A program made the translations under genes and the position numbers. The notes under the pieces were generated by a model. That model was given only the letters and a program-made list of their open reading frames with translations, made no database searches and was not told the DNA's origin. Below are positions 1 through 12,600 of a stretch of 64,000 bases of DNA, in pieces (position 1 is the stretch's first letter; every line of letters starts with the position of its first letter). Origin of the DNA: Citreicoccus inhibens (GTDB taxonomy: Bacteria; Myxococcota; Myxococcia; Myxococcales; Myxococcaceae); NCBI RefSeq assembly GCF_019039035.1, contig NZ_JAHNZT010000018.1, forward strand, positions 96,097 through 160,096, in the 5' to 3' direction.

Positions 1-3000
1 GGATCCAACGACTGGCCGGCGTGTCTCCCGTGCTCGCGCTCCCCACGGACCGCCGCCGCCCTCCGGTGCAGACCTTCCGCGGCGCCAGCTTCCGCACGCA
101 CCTGCCCGCGGGGCTCACCGAGGCCCTCCAGCGGTGCGCCCGCGCGGAGGGTGTCACGCTGTTCATGACGCTGCTCGCGGCCTACCAGGTGCTGCTGGCG
201 CGCTACAGCGGGCAGGAGGACATCATCGTCGGCTCGCCCATCTCCGGCCGCGTGCGCCGCGAGCTGGAGGGCCTCATTGGCTTCTTCGTCAACACGCTGC
301 CGCTGCACACGCGCGTCGCGCCCCAGGACACCTTCCACACCCTGCTGGGCCGCGTGCGTGAGCACTGCCTCGGCGCGTTCGCGAACCAGGACGTGCCCTT
401 CGAGCACATCGTGGACGCGGTGCAGCCCACGCGTGACCTGAGCCGCACCCCGCTGTTCCAGGCGATGCTCACCCTCCAGCTCGGCTTCCCGGAGCTGACG
501 CTCCCAGGGCTCGCCTCGGAGGAACTGGACTTCGAACCGGGCTTCGCCAAGTTCGACCTCACCCTGTTCATGCGCGAGACGCCGCAGGGGCTGGTGAACT
601 TCTGGGAGTACAACACCGCCCTCTTCGACGAGGACACGGTGCGCCGCATGGCGGCCAACCACGTGCGGCTCCTGGAGGCCGTGGTGGCCCATCCCGAGGC
701 GCGACTGGGCACGCTGCCCCTCTTGTCGGACGCCGAGCGGCATCGGCTGCTCGTCGAGTGGGCCTCGCGGCGCGACGACTCGTTCGCCCCGGACCTCATC
801 CACCACTGGGTCCAGGCGCAGGTCCTCCGCACGCCGCACGCCGAGGCCGTCACCGACGGCACGCACACCCTCACCTACGCGCAGCTCGACGCGCGCGCCA
901 ACCAGCTCGCGTGGCACCTGCGCGCGCTGGGCGTTCCTCCGCTGGGCACCGTGGGGCTCTGCCTGGAGCGCGCAAGCCTGGACATGCCCGTCGCGGTGCT
1001 GGCGACGATGAAGGCGGGGGCCGCGTTCCTCCCGTTGGACCCCAACCTCCCTGGGGAGCGGCTCGCGCTCATGCTGGAGGACACCGGCGCGCCCGTGGTG
1101 CTCGCGCACGCCGGACCGGCGCGCGCCCTGCCCGCGACGCTGCAGGCCCGCGTGGTCCGCCTGGAGCGGGCGGCCGAGGAGCTCGCCACCCGGCCCGCGC
1201 GCACGCCCAGCGTGGACATCTCCCCCGAGGCCCCCTGCTACTTCGTCTACACCTCGGGCAGCACGGGCCGGCCCAAGGGCATCGTGATGTCCCACCGCGC
1301 GGTCGGGAACATGCTGGGCTGGCTGCTCCAGCGCGCGGTCAACCCCACGGCCACCACGCTCCAGTTCGCCTCGCTCAACTTCGATGTCTCCTTCCAGGAG
1401 ATGTTCGGCACCTGGTGCTTGGGGGGCCGCGTCCTGCTCGTCTCCACCGAGACGCGGCGCGACCCCACCGCGCTGCTCCACCACCTGCTGCGCCACGGCG
1501 TGGAGCGCCTCTTCCTGCCCTTCGTCGCGCTCCAGTCACTCGCCGATGCCGCGCTGAGCGAGGAGCGCCTGCCTCCGCTCAACGAGGTCATCACCGCGGG
1601 CGAGCAACTCCAGGTGACGCCCGCGCTCGTGTCGCTCTTCGAGCGGCTCCCAGGCTGCGTGCTGGAGAACCAGTACGGCCCCTCGGAGGCGCACGTCGTC
1701 ACCGCGTGGCGGGCCCGCGGCGCGCCGAGCACGTGGCCCTCGCTGCCGCCCATCGGCGAGCCCATCCCCAACCTCCAGGTGCTGGTGCTCGATGACCACG
1801 GGCAGCTCAGCCCCATCGGCGTCCCCGGCGAGGTGCACGTGGGCGGCGCCAGCCTCGCGCACGGCTATCACGGGCGGCCGGACCTCACCGCCGACCGCTT
1901 CGTCCCCTCGCGCTTCGGCACCACGCCGGGCGCGCGGCTGTACCGCACGGGAGACCAGGCGCGCTGGCTCGCGGACGGCACGCTGGAGTTCCTCGGCCGC
2001 CGTGATGGGCAGGTGAAGCTGCGCGGCTTCCGCATCGAGCTGGGCGAGGTGGAGGCCGTGCTGCGCGCCCAGCCGGGCGTGAAGGACGCCATCGTCGTGG
2101 TGCGCGAAGACTCGCCCGGAGCCCGCCGACTCGTGGGCTACGTCGTCCTGCCCGCGTCCGCATGGGAGCCCGAGTCCTTGCGCGCGGCCCTCGCGCGGCG
2201 CCTGCCCGAGTACATGCTGCCCTCGGCCTTGGTGCGACTGGATGTCCTGCCGCTCATGCCCACCGGGAAGGTGGACCGCAAGGGCCTGCCCGTTCCTGCT
2301 CTGAGCCAGTCCCTCGGGGGCACCCACGTCGCGCCACGCACGGAGCTGGAGCAACGGCTCACGCAGGTGTGGGAGGAGGTGCTGGGCACGCGGCCCATCG
2401 GCGTGACGGATTCGTTCTTCGCCTTGGGCGGCCACTCGCTGTCCGCGCTGCGCCTGCTGTCACGCATCCGAGGGCTGACGGGCCGAGCGCTGCCGGTGGC
2501 CACCCTCTTCGAGCACCCCACCGTCGAGACGCTCGCTGCGCACTTGCGGCACGCCTCGCGCGAGGTGTCTCCGCTCGTGGAGCTGCGCGGCGGCGCGGCG
2601 CACCCGCCCTTCTTCTGCGTCCACCCCGTGGGCGGCACCGTGCTCAGCTACGCGGAGCTGGTGCGCGCGCTCGGCCCCGAGCGGCCTCTCTATGGTCTCC
2701 AGGCACGCGGCCTGGAGGGCGAGGCCGCGCCGCTGCTCACGATTCCAGCGATGGCCGAGCACTACCTCTCCGCGGTGCGCGCACGCCAGCCCCATGGCCC
2801 GTACCTGCTCGGCGGTTGGTCCATGGGGGGCTCCATCGCGTGGGAGATGGCCACGCGGCTCACCCAACAAGGAGAGCAGGTCGCGCTGCTCGCGCTCATC
2901 GACACCTATGCGCGACCTTTCGCCGAGGGACAGACGCCCGACTTGGAGCGGGAGCGCAGCCGCTTCGGCGCGCTCTTCTACGAGGACCTGCTGCGCGCCA

Positions 3001-3305
3001 CCGGGCGCTCGCCCAGCGACACCGAACCGCTCCAGTCCCTGCGCCATGTCTTCGAGGCGAACCTCATGGCCGCGTGGACCTACGAGACGCCGACGTACTC
3101 CGGCCCCGTGCTGTCGTTGGAGTCCAGCGCGTCACCGCGCCCCCACGAGTGGGAGCACGTGGCCACGGGCCCGCTGGAGGTCCACGTCATCCCCGGCGAC
3201 CACTACTCCATCCTCCAGCCCGGGAGCGTGGAGGTGCTCGCGGCGCATCTGCGCGCGGCCTTCCCACGCGCCTTCCTCTCGCGGAATAAACGAGATAATT
3301 CTTAA
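1..3305 (+). CDS. NRPS termination module, 5'-truncated by window edge (C'-A-PCP-TE)
   Basis: The frame is open to the left edge: codons from base 3 already read condensation-domain sequence (RLAGVSPVLALPTDRRRPP), so the true start lies outside the window and the GTG at 21 is not the start. Numbering from that GTG: C-terminal half of a C domain to about 235, adenylation domain about 255-735 (A3 motif YTSGSTGRPKG near 410), carrier domain with phosphopantetheine Ser806 (LGGHSL), and a type I thioesterase with Ser934 (GWSMGG), Asp961 and His1061. The pocket residues read by alignment to GrsA-PheA are D-V-Q-F-I-A-Q-V-V-K, close to the proline code DVQFIAHVVK but with Gln instead of His at position 322. 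The enzyme should activate a proline-like residue, condense it to an upstream peptide and release the product. It is followed 41 bp later by a free-standing carrier protein in the same operon. Confidence 0.95.
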   Translation, partial: IQRLAGVSPVLALPTDRRRPPVQTFRGASFRTHLPAGLTEALQRCARAEGVTLFMTLLAAYQVLLARYSGQEDIIVGSPISGRVRRELEGLIGFFVNTLPLHTRVAPQDTFHTLLGRVREHCLGAFANQDVPFEHIVDAVQPTRDLSRTPLFQAMLTLQLGFPELTLPGLASEELDFEPGFAKFDLTLFMRETPQGLVNFWEYNTALFDEDTVRRMAANHVRLLEAVVAHPEARLGTLPLLSDAERHRLLVEWASRRDDSFAPDLIHHWVQAQVLRTPHAEAVTDGTHTLTYAQLDARANQLAWHLRALGVPPLGTVGLCLERASLDMPVAVLATMKAGAAFLPLDPNLPGERLALMLEDTGAPVVLAHAGPARALPATLQARVVRLERAAEELATRPARTPSVDISPEAPCYFVYTSGSTGRPKGIVMSHRAVGNMLGWLLQRAVNPTATTLQFASLNFDVSFQEMFGTWCLGGRVLLVSTETRRDPTALLHHLLRHGVERLFLPFVALQSLADAALSEERLPPLNEVITAGEQLQVTPALVSLFERLPGCVLENQYGPSEAHVVTAWRARGAPSTWPSLPPIGEPIPNLQVLVLDDHGQLSPIGVPGEVHVGGASLAHGYHGRPDLTADRFVPSRFGTTPGARLYRTGDQARWLADGTLEFLGRRDGQVKLRGFRIELGEVEAVLRAQPGVKDAIVVVREDSPGARRLVGYVVLPASAWEPESLRAALARRLPEYMLPSALVRLDVLPLMPTGKVDRKGLPVPALSQSLGGTHVAPRTELEQRLTQVWEEVLGTRPIGVTDSFFALGGHSLSALRLLSRIRGLTGRALPVATLFEHPTVETLAAHLRHASREVSPLVELRGGAAHPPFFCVHPVGGTVLSYAELVRALGPERPLYGLQARGLEGEAAPLLTIPAMAEHYLSAVRARQPHGPYLLGGWSMGGSIAWEMATRLTQQGEQVALLALIDTYARPFAEGQTPDLERERSRFGALFYEDLLRATGRSPSDTEPLQSLRHVFEANLMAAWTYETPTYSGPVLSLESSASPRPHEWEHVATGPLEVHVIPGDHYSILQPGSVEVLAAHLRAAFPRAFLSRNKRDNS

Positions 3306-3346
3306 ATTCGTAACATTCAGACATCCGTGCACTCAAGGAGCAACCC

Positions 3347-3616
3347 GTGAGTACCGACACCGTCCTCCGCACGTCCATGGAGCAGAAGCTGGCCGATTAC
3401 TGGCGCGACTCATTGGGGGTGGAGGTGGTGAGGCCGACGGACCACTTCCTGGAGATTGGCGGCAACTCGTTGCTCGCCACCATGTTGGCCAACCGCATCG
3501 AGGACGAGCTGGGCGTGCAGGTCTCCATGGTGGACCTGTTCAACACGCTGGAGCACGTGGCCTCGCTCTGCGAGCAGCTCCTGCAGGAACAGGGCGGCTC
3601 GGCCCCCGCGGCCTGA
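3347..3616 (+). CDS. free-standing peptidyl/acyl carrier protein
   Basis: 89 aa, one carrier domain and nothing else. The phosphopantetheine site is Ser41 in EIGGNSLLAT, and the preceding DHFLEIGG and following helix with LFNTLEHVA match PP-binding domains. The start is a GTG with AAGGAG at 3335-3340, six bases upstream. It lies between a TE-terminated synthetase and a four-module synthetase. A stand-alone carrier here could present a building block in trans to the first condensation domain of the next protein, or hold an amino acid for modification while tethered. Which of these applies is inference; no stand-alone adenylation enzyme for it is visible in the window. Confidence 0.93.
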   Translation: MSTDTVLRTSMEQKLADYWRDSLGVEVVRPTDHFLEIGGNSLLATMLANRIEDELGVQVSMVDLFNTLEHVASLCEQLLQEQGGSAPAA

Positions 3617-3693
3617 GCACGCGAGCGCGCCGGAGGCACCTCTCGCGCGCCTGACCGTCCCTCTCCCCTCTCTTCCACATCCCGAGCCGCGCC

Positions 3694-6600
3694 ATGAACG
3701 AGCACCCTGGGTCCCCGCTCCCGCGAGACACGCAGTCGGCTGGCGCGCTCGCGCCGGCGGCGCCCCCGCCCAAGCCCGCGCGTCGAGCCCCGCCCGTCGT
3801 CCCGGTGTCCCGCCAGGGCACGTTGCCGTTGTCGTTCGCGCAGCTCCGGCTGTGGTTCATCGATCAGCTCGCGCCGGAGAACTCCTCGTACAACGTCTCG
3901 TACTTCATGCGGCTCACGGGCCCGCTGAACGCGCCCGCGCTGGAGCGAGCCTTCGTCGCGTGGGTCCAGCGACACGAGGCCCTGCGCACCCACTTCGAGG
4001 AGGTGGATGGCCGTCCCGAGCAGCGCATCGCGCCGCACCTGGACGTGGCGCTGCCCGTGGAGGCGCTCGACGCGACCGGGGCCGAGGACGCGGCCATCGC
4101 GCTGCGTCGGTTGGCCGAGGCGGAGGTTCGCCGGCCCTTCCAGCTGAAGCAGGGCCCGATGTTCCGTGCGCGGCTGATCCAACTGGCGCCGCAGGTGCAC
4201 GCGCTGCTCTTCACCGTTCACCACATCATCTGCGACGTCTGGTCGCTGGGCTTGATGGAGCGCGAGCTGAAGGCGCTCTACGTGGCCGCGCTCGCGGGCG
4301 CCGAGCCCACGCTCCCACCGCTCACCGTGCAGTACGCGGACTATGTCGCGTGGCAGCGCGAGTGGATGCGTGGGGACGTGTTGGAGGGGCAGCTCGCCTG
4401 GTGGAAGGCGCAGCTCGCGGGCGCGCCGGCCTCGCTCGACCTGCCCACGGATCGCCCGCGACCTCCAGTGCAGTCCTCGCGCGGTGCGCGCTACCGCGTG
4501 GCCCTGCCCGCCACTCTGTCCACCGACCTCCAGACGCTGAGCCGCAAGGAGGGAGTCACCTCCTTCATGACGCTGCTCGCGGGCTTCCAGGCCCTGCTCG
4601 CGCGCTACAGTGGCCAGTCGGACATCGTGGTGGGCACGCCCATCGCGGCGCGAGGCCGGCGCGAGTTGGAGGGCGTCTTCGGCTTCTTCGCCAACACGCT
4701 GGCGCTGCGCGTGGAGGTCTCCGGCGAGCAGGACTTCCGCACCCTGCTGGCGCAGGTGCGCAAGGTCTGCCTCGGGGCCTACGCGCATCCGGATGTCCCG
4801 CTGGAGCAGTTGGTGGAGGCGCTCCAGCCCGTGCGCGACCTGAGCCGCACGCCGCTGTTCCAGGTCATGTTCATCCAGGAGAGCGGTGCGTCCGCGCTCC
4901 AGCTCCCCGGCGTGGCCGTGGAGGAGTTGGAGTTCGAGCCGGGCGTGTCGCGCTTCGACCTCGCCGTCTTCATGCGCGAGACGCCGGACGGAATCCGGAG
5001 CTGGTGGGAGTACAACACCGACCTCTTCGACGAGGCGACCGTGGCGCGCATGGCCGCGCACTACGCCCGGCTGCTGGAGGGCGCGGTCGCGCAGCCGTCG
5101 CGTCCGCTGGCCTCGCTGCCGCTGCTCTCCGAGGCAGAGCGTCACCAGCTCCTCGTCGAGTGGAATGACTCGGCGGTGTCCGTGCCTCCCGCGCCGGGCG
5201 CGCACTCCCTCTTCGAGGAAGCGGTGCGCCGCGCCCCGGGCGCCATCGCGGTCCGCTTCGAGGAGACCACCCTCACCTACGACGCGCTCAATCAGCACGC
5301 CAACCGACTGGCGCACCTGCTGCGCGAGCATGGCGTGGGCCCGGACGCGCCCGTCGCGCTGTGCGTCGAGCGCTCGCTCTCGCTGCCCATCGCGCTGCTC
5401 GCCATCCTCAAGGCCGGTGGCGCGTATTGTCCGCTCGACCCGGCCTATCCGCCCGAGCGACTGGCCCTCATGCTCCAGTCCTCGCGCGCGAAGCTGCTCC
5501 TCACGCAGCGACACCTGGAGCCTTCGCTCCCGCGCGACGTGGCGCCGGTGCTCCTGCTGGACGATGACGCCCCGGCACTCGCCGCGCAGCCGGGCACCAA
5601 CCCGGCGCCCATCTCGGGCCCGGATCACCTCGCCTACGTCATCTTCACCAGCGGCTCCACGGGCGTGCCCAAGGCCGTGGCCATGCCGCACCGCCAGCTC
5701 CTCAACCTCATCCACTGGCAGAACCTGCGCTCCACCGCGCCGCGCGCACGGACGCTCCAGTTCTCCGCGCTCAGCTTCGACGTCTGCTTCCAGGAGCTGC
5801 TCCCCACGCTCGTGGCGGGGGGCGAGGTCGTCCTCCTCACTGACGACGTCCGCCGCGATACCCACGCGCTGCTGCACCTGCTGCGCGAGCGCGCCGTGGA
5901 GCGCCTCTTCCTCCCCTTCGTCGCACTCCAGCACCTCGCGGAGGTGAGCGCGGAAGAGGGCCTGCTGCCGCTGCACCTGCTCGAAATCAACACGGCCGGC
6001 GAGCAGCTCCGCCTCACGCCCGCGCTGCGGCGGATGCTCCGCGCGCTGCCCGCGTGCGCCCTGGACAATCACTACGGCCCCACCGAGACGCACGCGGGCA
6101 CCGCCTTCATGCTGCGCGGCGCGCCCGAGTCGTGGCCGGACCTGCCGCCCATTGGCAAGCCCATCACCAACGCGCGCATCTACCTGTTGGACGCGTACCT
6201 CCAGCCCGTGCCCCTCGGCGTCCCGGGCGAGCTGTACATCGGCGGCAAGCAGCTCGCGCGCGGCTATCTCCACCGGCCCGACCTCACCGCCGAGCGCTTC
6301 CTCCCGGACTGCCACGCGCCCACGCCCGGCGAGCGCATGTACCGCACGGGTGACTTCGCCCGCTTCCTCCCGTCCGGGGACATCGAGTTCCTCGGCCGCC
6401 GCGACGCGCAGGTGAAGGTGCGCGGCTATCGCGTGGAGCTTCACGAAGTGGAGGCCGCCCTCTCCGCGGTGGAGGGAGTCCAGGACGTGGCTGTCGTCGC
6501 CCGCGACGAGGCGGGCCTGGGCAAGCAGCTCTTCGCCTACGTCGTCCCGAAGCCCGGCATCACGCTCGACACCGCGACGCTGCGCTCGGCGCTCAAGGGC

Positions 6601-9600
6601 CGCCTGCCCGAGTACATGGTGCCGGCGGCCTTCACGACCCTGGCCGCCTTCCCTCTCACGCCCAGCGGCAAGCTGGATCGCAAGGCGCTCCCCACACCGG
6701 TCCTCGCCTCGGACGAGGAGTCCTTCGTCGCGCCGCGCACGCCCGTGGAAACTGCGGTCGCGTCGCTCTGGGCCCAGCTGCTGCACCTGCCGCGCGTGGG
6801 CGTCAGCGACAACTTCTTCGAGCGCGGCGGACACTCGCTGCTCGCCACCCAGGTGGTGTCGCGGCTGCGCACGCGCTTCCTCGTCGACCTGCCCCTGCGC
6901 GCCCTCTTCGAGCACCCCACCGTCGAGGAGCTGGCCCACCATCTCCAGTCCCTGGTGGGTCCGCAGGCGTCTGCTTCAACGTTGCCGCCCGCGCCCCCCC
7001 TCGTCGCGAAGCCGCGCACGGGTCCCCTCCCGTTGTCCTTCGCGCAGCAGCGCCTCTGGTTCATCCACCAGTTCGACACCGCGTCATTCGCGTACAACCT
7101 CCCGCTGTTCCTCCAGCTGCGAGGCCCGCTGGACGTTGGCGCCCTGGAGCAGGGCTTCTCCTCGCTGATTCAGCGCCACGAGGCCCTGCGCACCACGTTC
7201 ACCCAGGTCGACAGTCGCCCCGTCCAGGTCCTCTCTCCCGTCGTCGACTTCGTCCTTGCGTCGCGGCGCATCGACTCTTTGGACGAAGCGCTCCGGCTCG
7301 CGGAGGAGGAGGTCCGCCGCCCGTTCGACTTGCGCCAGGGACCGCTCGTTCGCGCGTCGCTGCTCCAGGTCGAGCCGCACCACCACGTCCTGCTGATCAC
7401 GCTGCATCACATCGTCTGTGACGGCTGGTCGCTCGATGTCCTCCAGCGCGAACTGGCCGCCTTCTACACCGCGTTCTCCCAGGGCCAGCCGGCCCCCGTC
7501 CTCCCTTCGCTGTCCGTCCAGTACGCCGACTTCTCCCGGTGGCAGCGCGAGTGGTTGACGGGGACCGTCCTCGACTCGCTCCTCGCCAGTTGGAAGCAGC
7601 GCCTCGCGGGAGCACCTCCCGCGCTGGAGCTGCCCACGGACCTGCCTCGCCCGCCCGTCCAGTCCTTCCGAGGCGCGCACCTGCCCGTCTCGCTCCCGCC
7701 TGAGCTGTCGGGCGCGCTGGATGCGCTGTGCCGCCAGCACGGCGTCACGCCCTTCATGGCACTGCTCGCGTCCTTCCACGCGCTGCTCTCGCGCTATTCG
7801 GGCCAGGACGACATCGTGGTGGGCGCGCCCATCGCGGGGCGCACCCAACCGGAGCTGGAGCCGCTCATCGGCTTCTTCGCCAACACCGTCCCGCTTCGGC
7901 TCCACCTGCCGAACGGCACGACCTTCGCGCAGCTGCTCGGCCGCGCCCGCGAGGCCTCGCTCGCCGCGTTCGCGCATCAGGAGCTTCCCTTCGAGCAGCT
8001 CGTGGACGCGCTCGGACTGGAGCGGGACCTCAGCCGCACGCCGCTGTTCCAGGTGATGTTCGTGCTCCAGAACGCGGCCACCGCCACGCTGGAGCTGCCC
8101 GGCATCACCGCTTCGACGCTCGACGTGGAGACGGGGATGTCGAAGTTCGACCTCACCCTCTTCGCGCAGCCGACGCCCACGGGCCTCTCCTTCCTCTGGG
8201 AGTACAACCTCGACCTCTTCACGCGAACGACCGTCGAGCGCATGGCCGACCACCATGCGCGACTCCTCGCCAGCGCGCTCGCCCGGCCCGACAGCCGCAT
8301 CAGCGACCTGCCCTTGCTGTCCGAGGCCGAGCGCCACCAACTCCTGGTCGAGTGGAATCGCAACGAGGCCGACTTCCCGCGCGACGCCACGCTGCACGGC
8401 CTGGTGGAAGCCCAGGTGCGGCGCACGCCGGACGCCGTCGCCGTCATCAGCACGGAGAAGCGGCTCACCTACCGCGAGCTGGACGCGCGGGCGAATCAGC
8501 TCGCGCATCGGCTGCGCGGAATGGGCGTGGGCCCAGAGGTCCGAGTGGGCCTGTGCGTGGAGCGCACCGCGGACATGGTGGTGGGCGTCCTCGGCATCTT
8601 GAAGGCGGGCGGCGCGTACGTCCCGCTCGATCCGAACTACCCCAAGGAGCGACTGGCATGGCTGCTCCAGGACGCTCGCGGCCCCGCGCTGGTGGCGCAC
8701 TCGCGCCTGCTGGCCACGCTGCCCGAGCACCCCGCGCCCGCCGTCTGCCTGGACACCGACCCCGAGCTGCCACACCAGCCCGAGCACGCGCCCGACGTGG
8801 AGGTGCTGCCAGAGAACCTCTCGTACCTCATCTACACATCGGGCAGCACGGGCCGGCCCAAGGGCGTGGCCATCGCGCACCGCAACGCGGTGGCTGTCAT
8901 TCAATGGTCCCTGGACACCTATGACCGCGCCGCGCTGCAAGGCGTGCTCGCCTCCACCAGCCTGAACTTCGACATGTCGGTGTTCGAGCTGTTCGCACCC
9001 TTGTCGTGCGGCGGCAGCGTGGTGGTGGCGCGCAATGCGTTGCACCTCGCCGAGCTGCCCGCGGCCCACGAGGTCACCCTCATCGACACGGTGCCCTCGG
9101 CGATGGCGCTGCTCGTCCAACAGGGCGCGGTGCCACCCCACGCGCACATCGTGAACCTGGGAGGCGAAGCCATTCCCGGCACGCTCGCGCGCCTCGTGTA
9201 CAGCGTGCCCACGGTGCACAAGCTGTACAACCTCTACGGCCCCTCGGAGGACACCACCTTCTCCACGGTGTCGCGGGTAGGCGTGGAACGAGAGCCCGAC
9301 ATCGGGCGACCGCTGTCGAACACGCGCGCCTACCTGCTCGATGCCCAGCTCCAGCCCGTGCCCGTGGGCGTCGTGGGAGAGTTGTACCTCGCGGGCGAGG
9401 GCACCACGCGCGGCTACCTCCTGCGGCCCGACCTGACCGCGGAGCGGTACATCCCCGCGCCCTACGGGCCGCCGGGCAGCCGCATGTACCGCACGGGCGA
9501 CCGCGTGAAGTACCGAGCCGACGGCGTGCTCGAGTACCTGGGCCGCGCGGACTTCCAGGTGAAGATTCGCGGCTTCCGCGTCGAGTTGGGAGAGATTGAG

Positions 9601-12600
9601 ACCGCGCTCCGCGCCCACGACGCGGTGAAGGACGTGGTCGTCGTCGCCGTGGATGAAGGCGTGGGCAAGCGACTGGTCGGCTACGTCGCGCCCAAGCCTG
9701 GGCACACGCTCGACGCGGCCGACCTGAAGACGCGGCTGCGGCAATCGCTGCCCGAGTACATGGTCCCCGGCGCGCTCATCGTCCTGGACGCCCTGCCGCT
9801 CAACCCCAACGGCAAGGTGGACCGCAAGGCCCTGCCCGCGCCGGAAGCCGCCCTCGACACCCGCGAGTTCGTGGCCCCCCGCACGCCGCTGGAGCAGGTG
9901 GTGGCCGACATCTGGGCGCCCCTGCTGGGACTGTCGCGACTGGGCGCGGAGGACAACTTCTTCGACCTGGGTGGCCACTCGCTCATGGCCACCCAAGCCG
10001 CCTCGCGCCTGCGGGAGACGCTGTCGATCGACTTCCCCGTGCGCCTCCTCTTCGAGGCTCGCACTGTCGAGGCGCTCGCCACTCGACTGGAGGACGTGCG
10101 CCACGAGAACCAGCCCGCGCGCCTGCCGCCGCTCGTGCCGATGAAGCGCAGCCAGCGCTCACCGCAGTCCTTCGCGCAGCAGCGCTTGTGGTTCATCGCG
10201 CAGATCGACGCCACGGGCCACGCGTACCACGTCCCCATGTTCTCGCGGCTGCGGGGCCCGATTGACGACACCGCGCTGGAGAAGTCGATCGCGCTGATCG
10301 TGCAGCGGCACGGCGTGCTGCGCACCGTCTTCACCGAGGAGAACGGGCAACCCCTCCAGCACGTCCTGCCCGCGATGTCCGTCGCGCTCCAGCGTGAGAC
10401 GTTGAGCCTCGCGGAGGGCCAGGATGTGCCCCAGGCCATCCGCGCCCGTGCCGAGCGAGCGATTCGCCAGCCGTTCGACCTGCGCCAGGGCCCGCTGCTG
10501 CGGGCCATTCTCGTCCGCGTGGACGCGGAGGACCATGTCCTCCTGTTCGCGTTCCACCACATCATCTTCGATGGCTGGTCCATCGACGTGCTCTCGAAGG
10601 AGCTGAGCGCCGCGTACACCCACTTCGCGAACGGAGCAGAGCCCTCGCTTCCGCCGCTGCCCATCCAGTACGCCGACTATGCGCAATGGCAGCGCTCCTG
10701 GCTCCAGGGCGACGCGCTCGACTCCGACATCGCCTGGTGGAAGCACCAGCTCGCCGGCGCCCCTCCCATCCTGGAGCTGCCCACCGACAGGCCCAGGCCT
10801 CCAGTCCACTCCTTCCACGGCGCCAACATCCGCGTCCCGCTTCCCTCTCCCCTCCACTCCTCCCTTCTCCACCTCGCGAGGCAAGAGGGCTCCACCCTCT
10901 TCATGTCTCTCCTCGCCGGCTTCCAGCTCCTCCTCTCGCGCTACTCCGGCCAGGACGATGTCGTCGTCGGCTCGCCCATCTCCGGCCGCAATCGTCGCGA
11001 GGTCGAGGGCCTCCTCGGCTTCTTCGTCAACACCCTCGCCCTTCGTGCGCAACCGGCCCCGGACTCGTCCTTCCGCCTCTTCCTGCGCCACGTCCGCGAA
11101 GCCTGCCTCGGAGCCTTCGCACATCAGGACATCCCCTTCGAGCAGCTCGTCGATGCGCTCAAACCACCTCGCGACCTGAGCCGCACCCCGCTGTTCCAGG
11201 TCATGTTCGTCCTCCAGGGCGCGGCTTCACCGCTCTCCCTGCCGGGTGCCCCGGGCGAGGAGTTCGCCTTCCAGACCGGCGTCTCTCGCTTCGACTTGAT
11301 GCTCTACGTCCGCGAGACGCCTCGGGGCCTGGAGGCGTTCTGGGAGTTCAACACCGCCCTCTTCGACGAGGCCACGGTGCGCCGCATGGCGGACCACTAC
11401 GTCCGCCTCCTCGAAGCCGCGACCACCCAGCCCGACTCGCCCCTCTCCCGCCTCACGCTCCTCTCCCAGCAGGAGCGCCACCAGCTCCTCGTCGACTGGA
11501 ACGATGCCCGTCCGGAGGCTCCGCGCCTCATCCACCACCTCGTGGAAGCCCAGGCCGCGCGCACGCCCGACGCCGTCGCGGTCACCCACGGCTCGGACTC
11601 CCTCACCTACGCGCAGCTCGATGCCCGCGCCAATCAGCTCGCGCACCACCTGCGTGCGCTCGGCGTCTCGCCTCTCGACACCGTCGGCCTCTGCCTGGAG
11701 CGCTCCAGCCTCGACATGCCCGTCGCCGTCCTCGCCTCCCTCAAGGCTGGCGCCGCCTATCTCCCGCTCGACCCGTCCTATCCCGCCGAGCGCCTCGCCT
11801 TCATGCTCGAGGACACGTCCGCGCCGATGGTCCTCGCGCACACCCTCTTCGCCGCGTCACTCCCGTCCTCGACGCAGGCCCGCATCGTTCGCCTCGACGA
11901 GCACGCGGCGGACATCGCTCGCTGCCCCACGCATTCGCTCGCGTTGGAGCTGTCCGCCGAGATGCCCTGCTACGTCATCTACACGTCGGGCAGCACCGGC
12001 AAGCCCAAGGGCATCGTCATGCCTCACCGGGCCGCGTCGAACATGCTGACGTGGCAGCTGCCGCGCAGCCGGCAGCCCACGGGCACCACGCTTCAGTTCG
12101 CCTCGCTCAACTTCGACGTCTCGTTCCAGGAGCTGTTCGGCACCTGGGGCTGCGGCGGCACCCTGCTGCTCATCACATCCGAGCTGCGGAGGGATCCGCC
12201 GGCCTTGCTGCGCCACATGGCGCGGCATCAGGTGACCCGCCTGTTCGCGCCCTTCGTCGCGCTCCAGGCCCTCTGCGACGCCGCCACGCACGAGGCGGAG
12301 CTGCCGCCGCTCACCGAGCTCATCACCGCCGGTGAGCAACTCCAAGTGACGCCCGCGCTCGTCGCCGTCTTCGAGCGATTGCCCGAGTGCAGCCTGGAGA
12401 ACCAATACGGTCCCTCGGAGACCCACGTCGCCACCGCGTGGCTCGCGAAGGGCGCACCGAGAACGTGGCCCGCGCTGCCCCCCGTGGGCGTGCCCATCAC
12501 GACCCTCTCGGTGTACATCCTCGACGCCTCGGGCGAGCCCAGCCCCATCGGCGTGCCGGGAGAAGTCTTCATCGGCGGAGAGAGCCTGGCCCTGGGCTAT

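Noticed and set aside
3397..6942. Antisense open frame of about 1180 codons opposite the NRPS, plus similar long ones at 7084-10104 and 12640-14307
   Set aside because: High-GC codon usage of the real NRPS gene suppresses stops on the other strand. The translations are Arg/Glu/Gly-rich without domain motifs, and they mirror the repeated modules.
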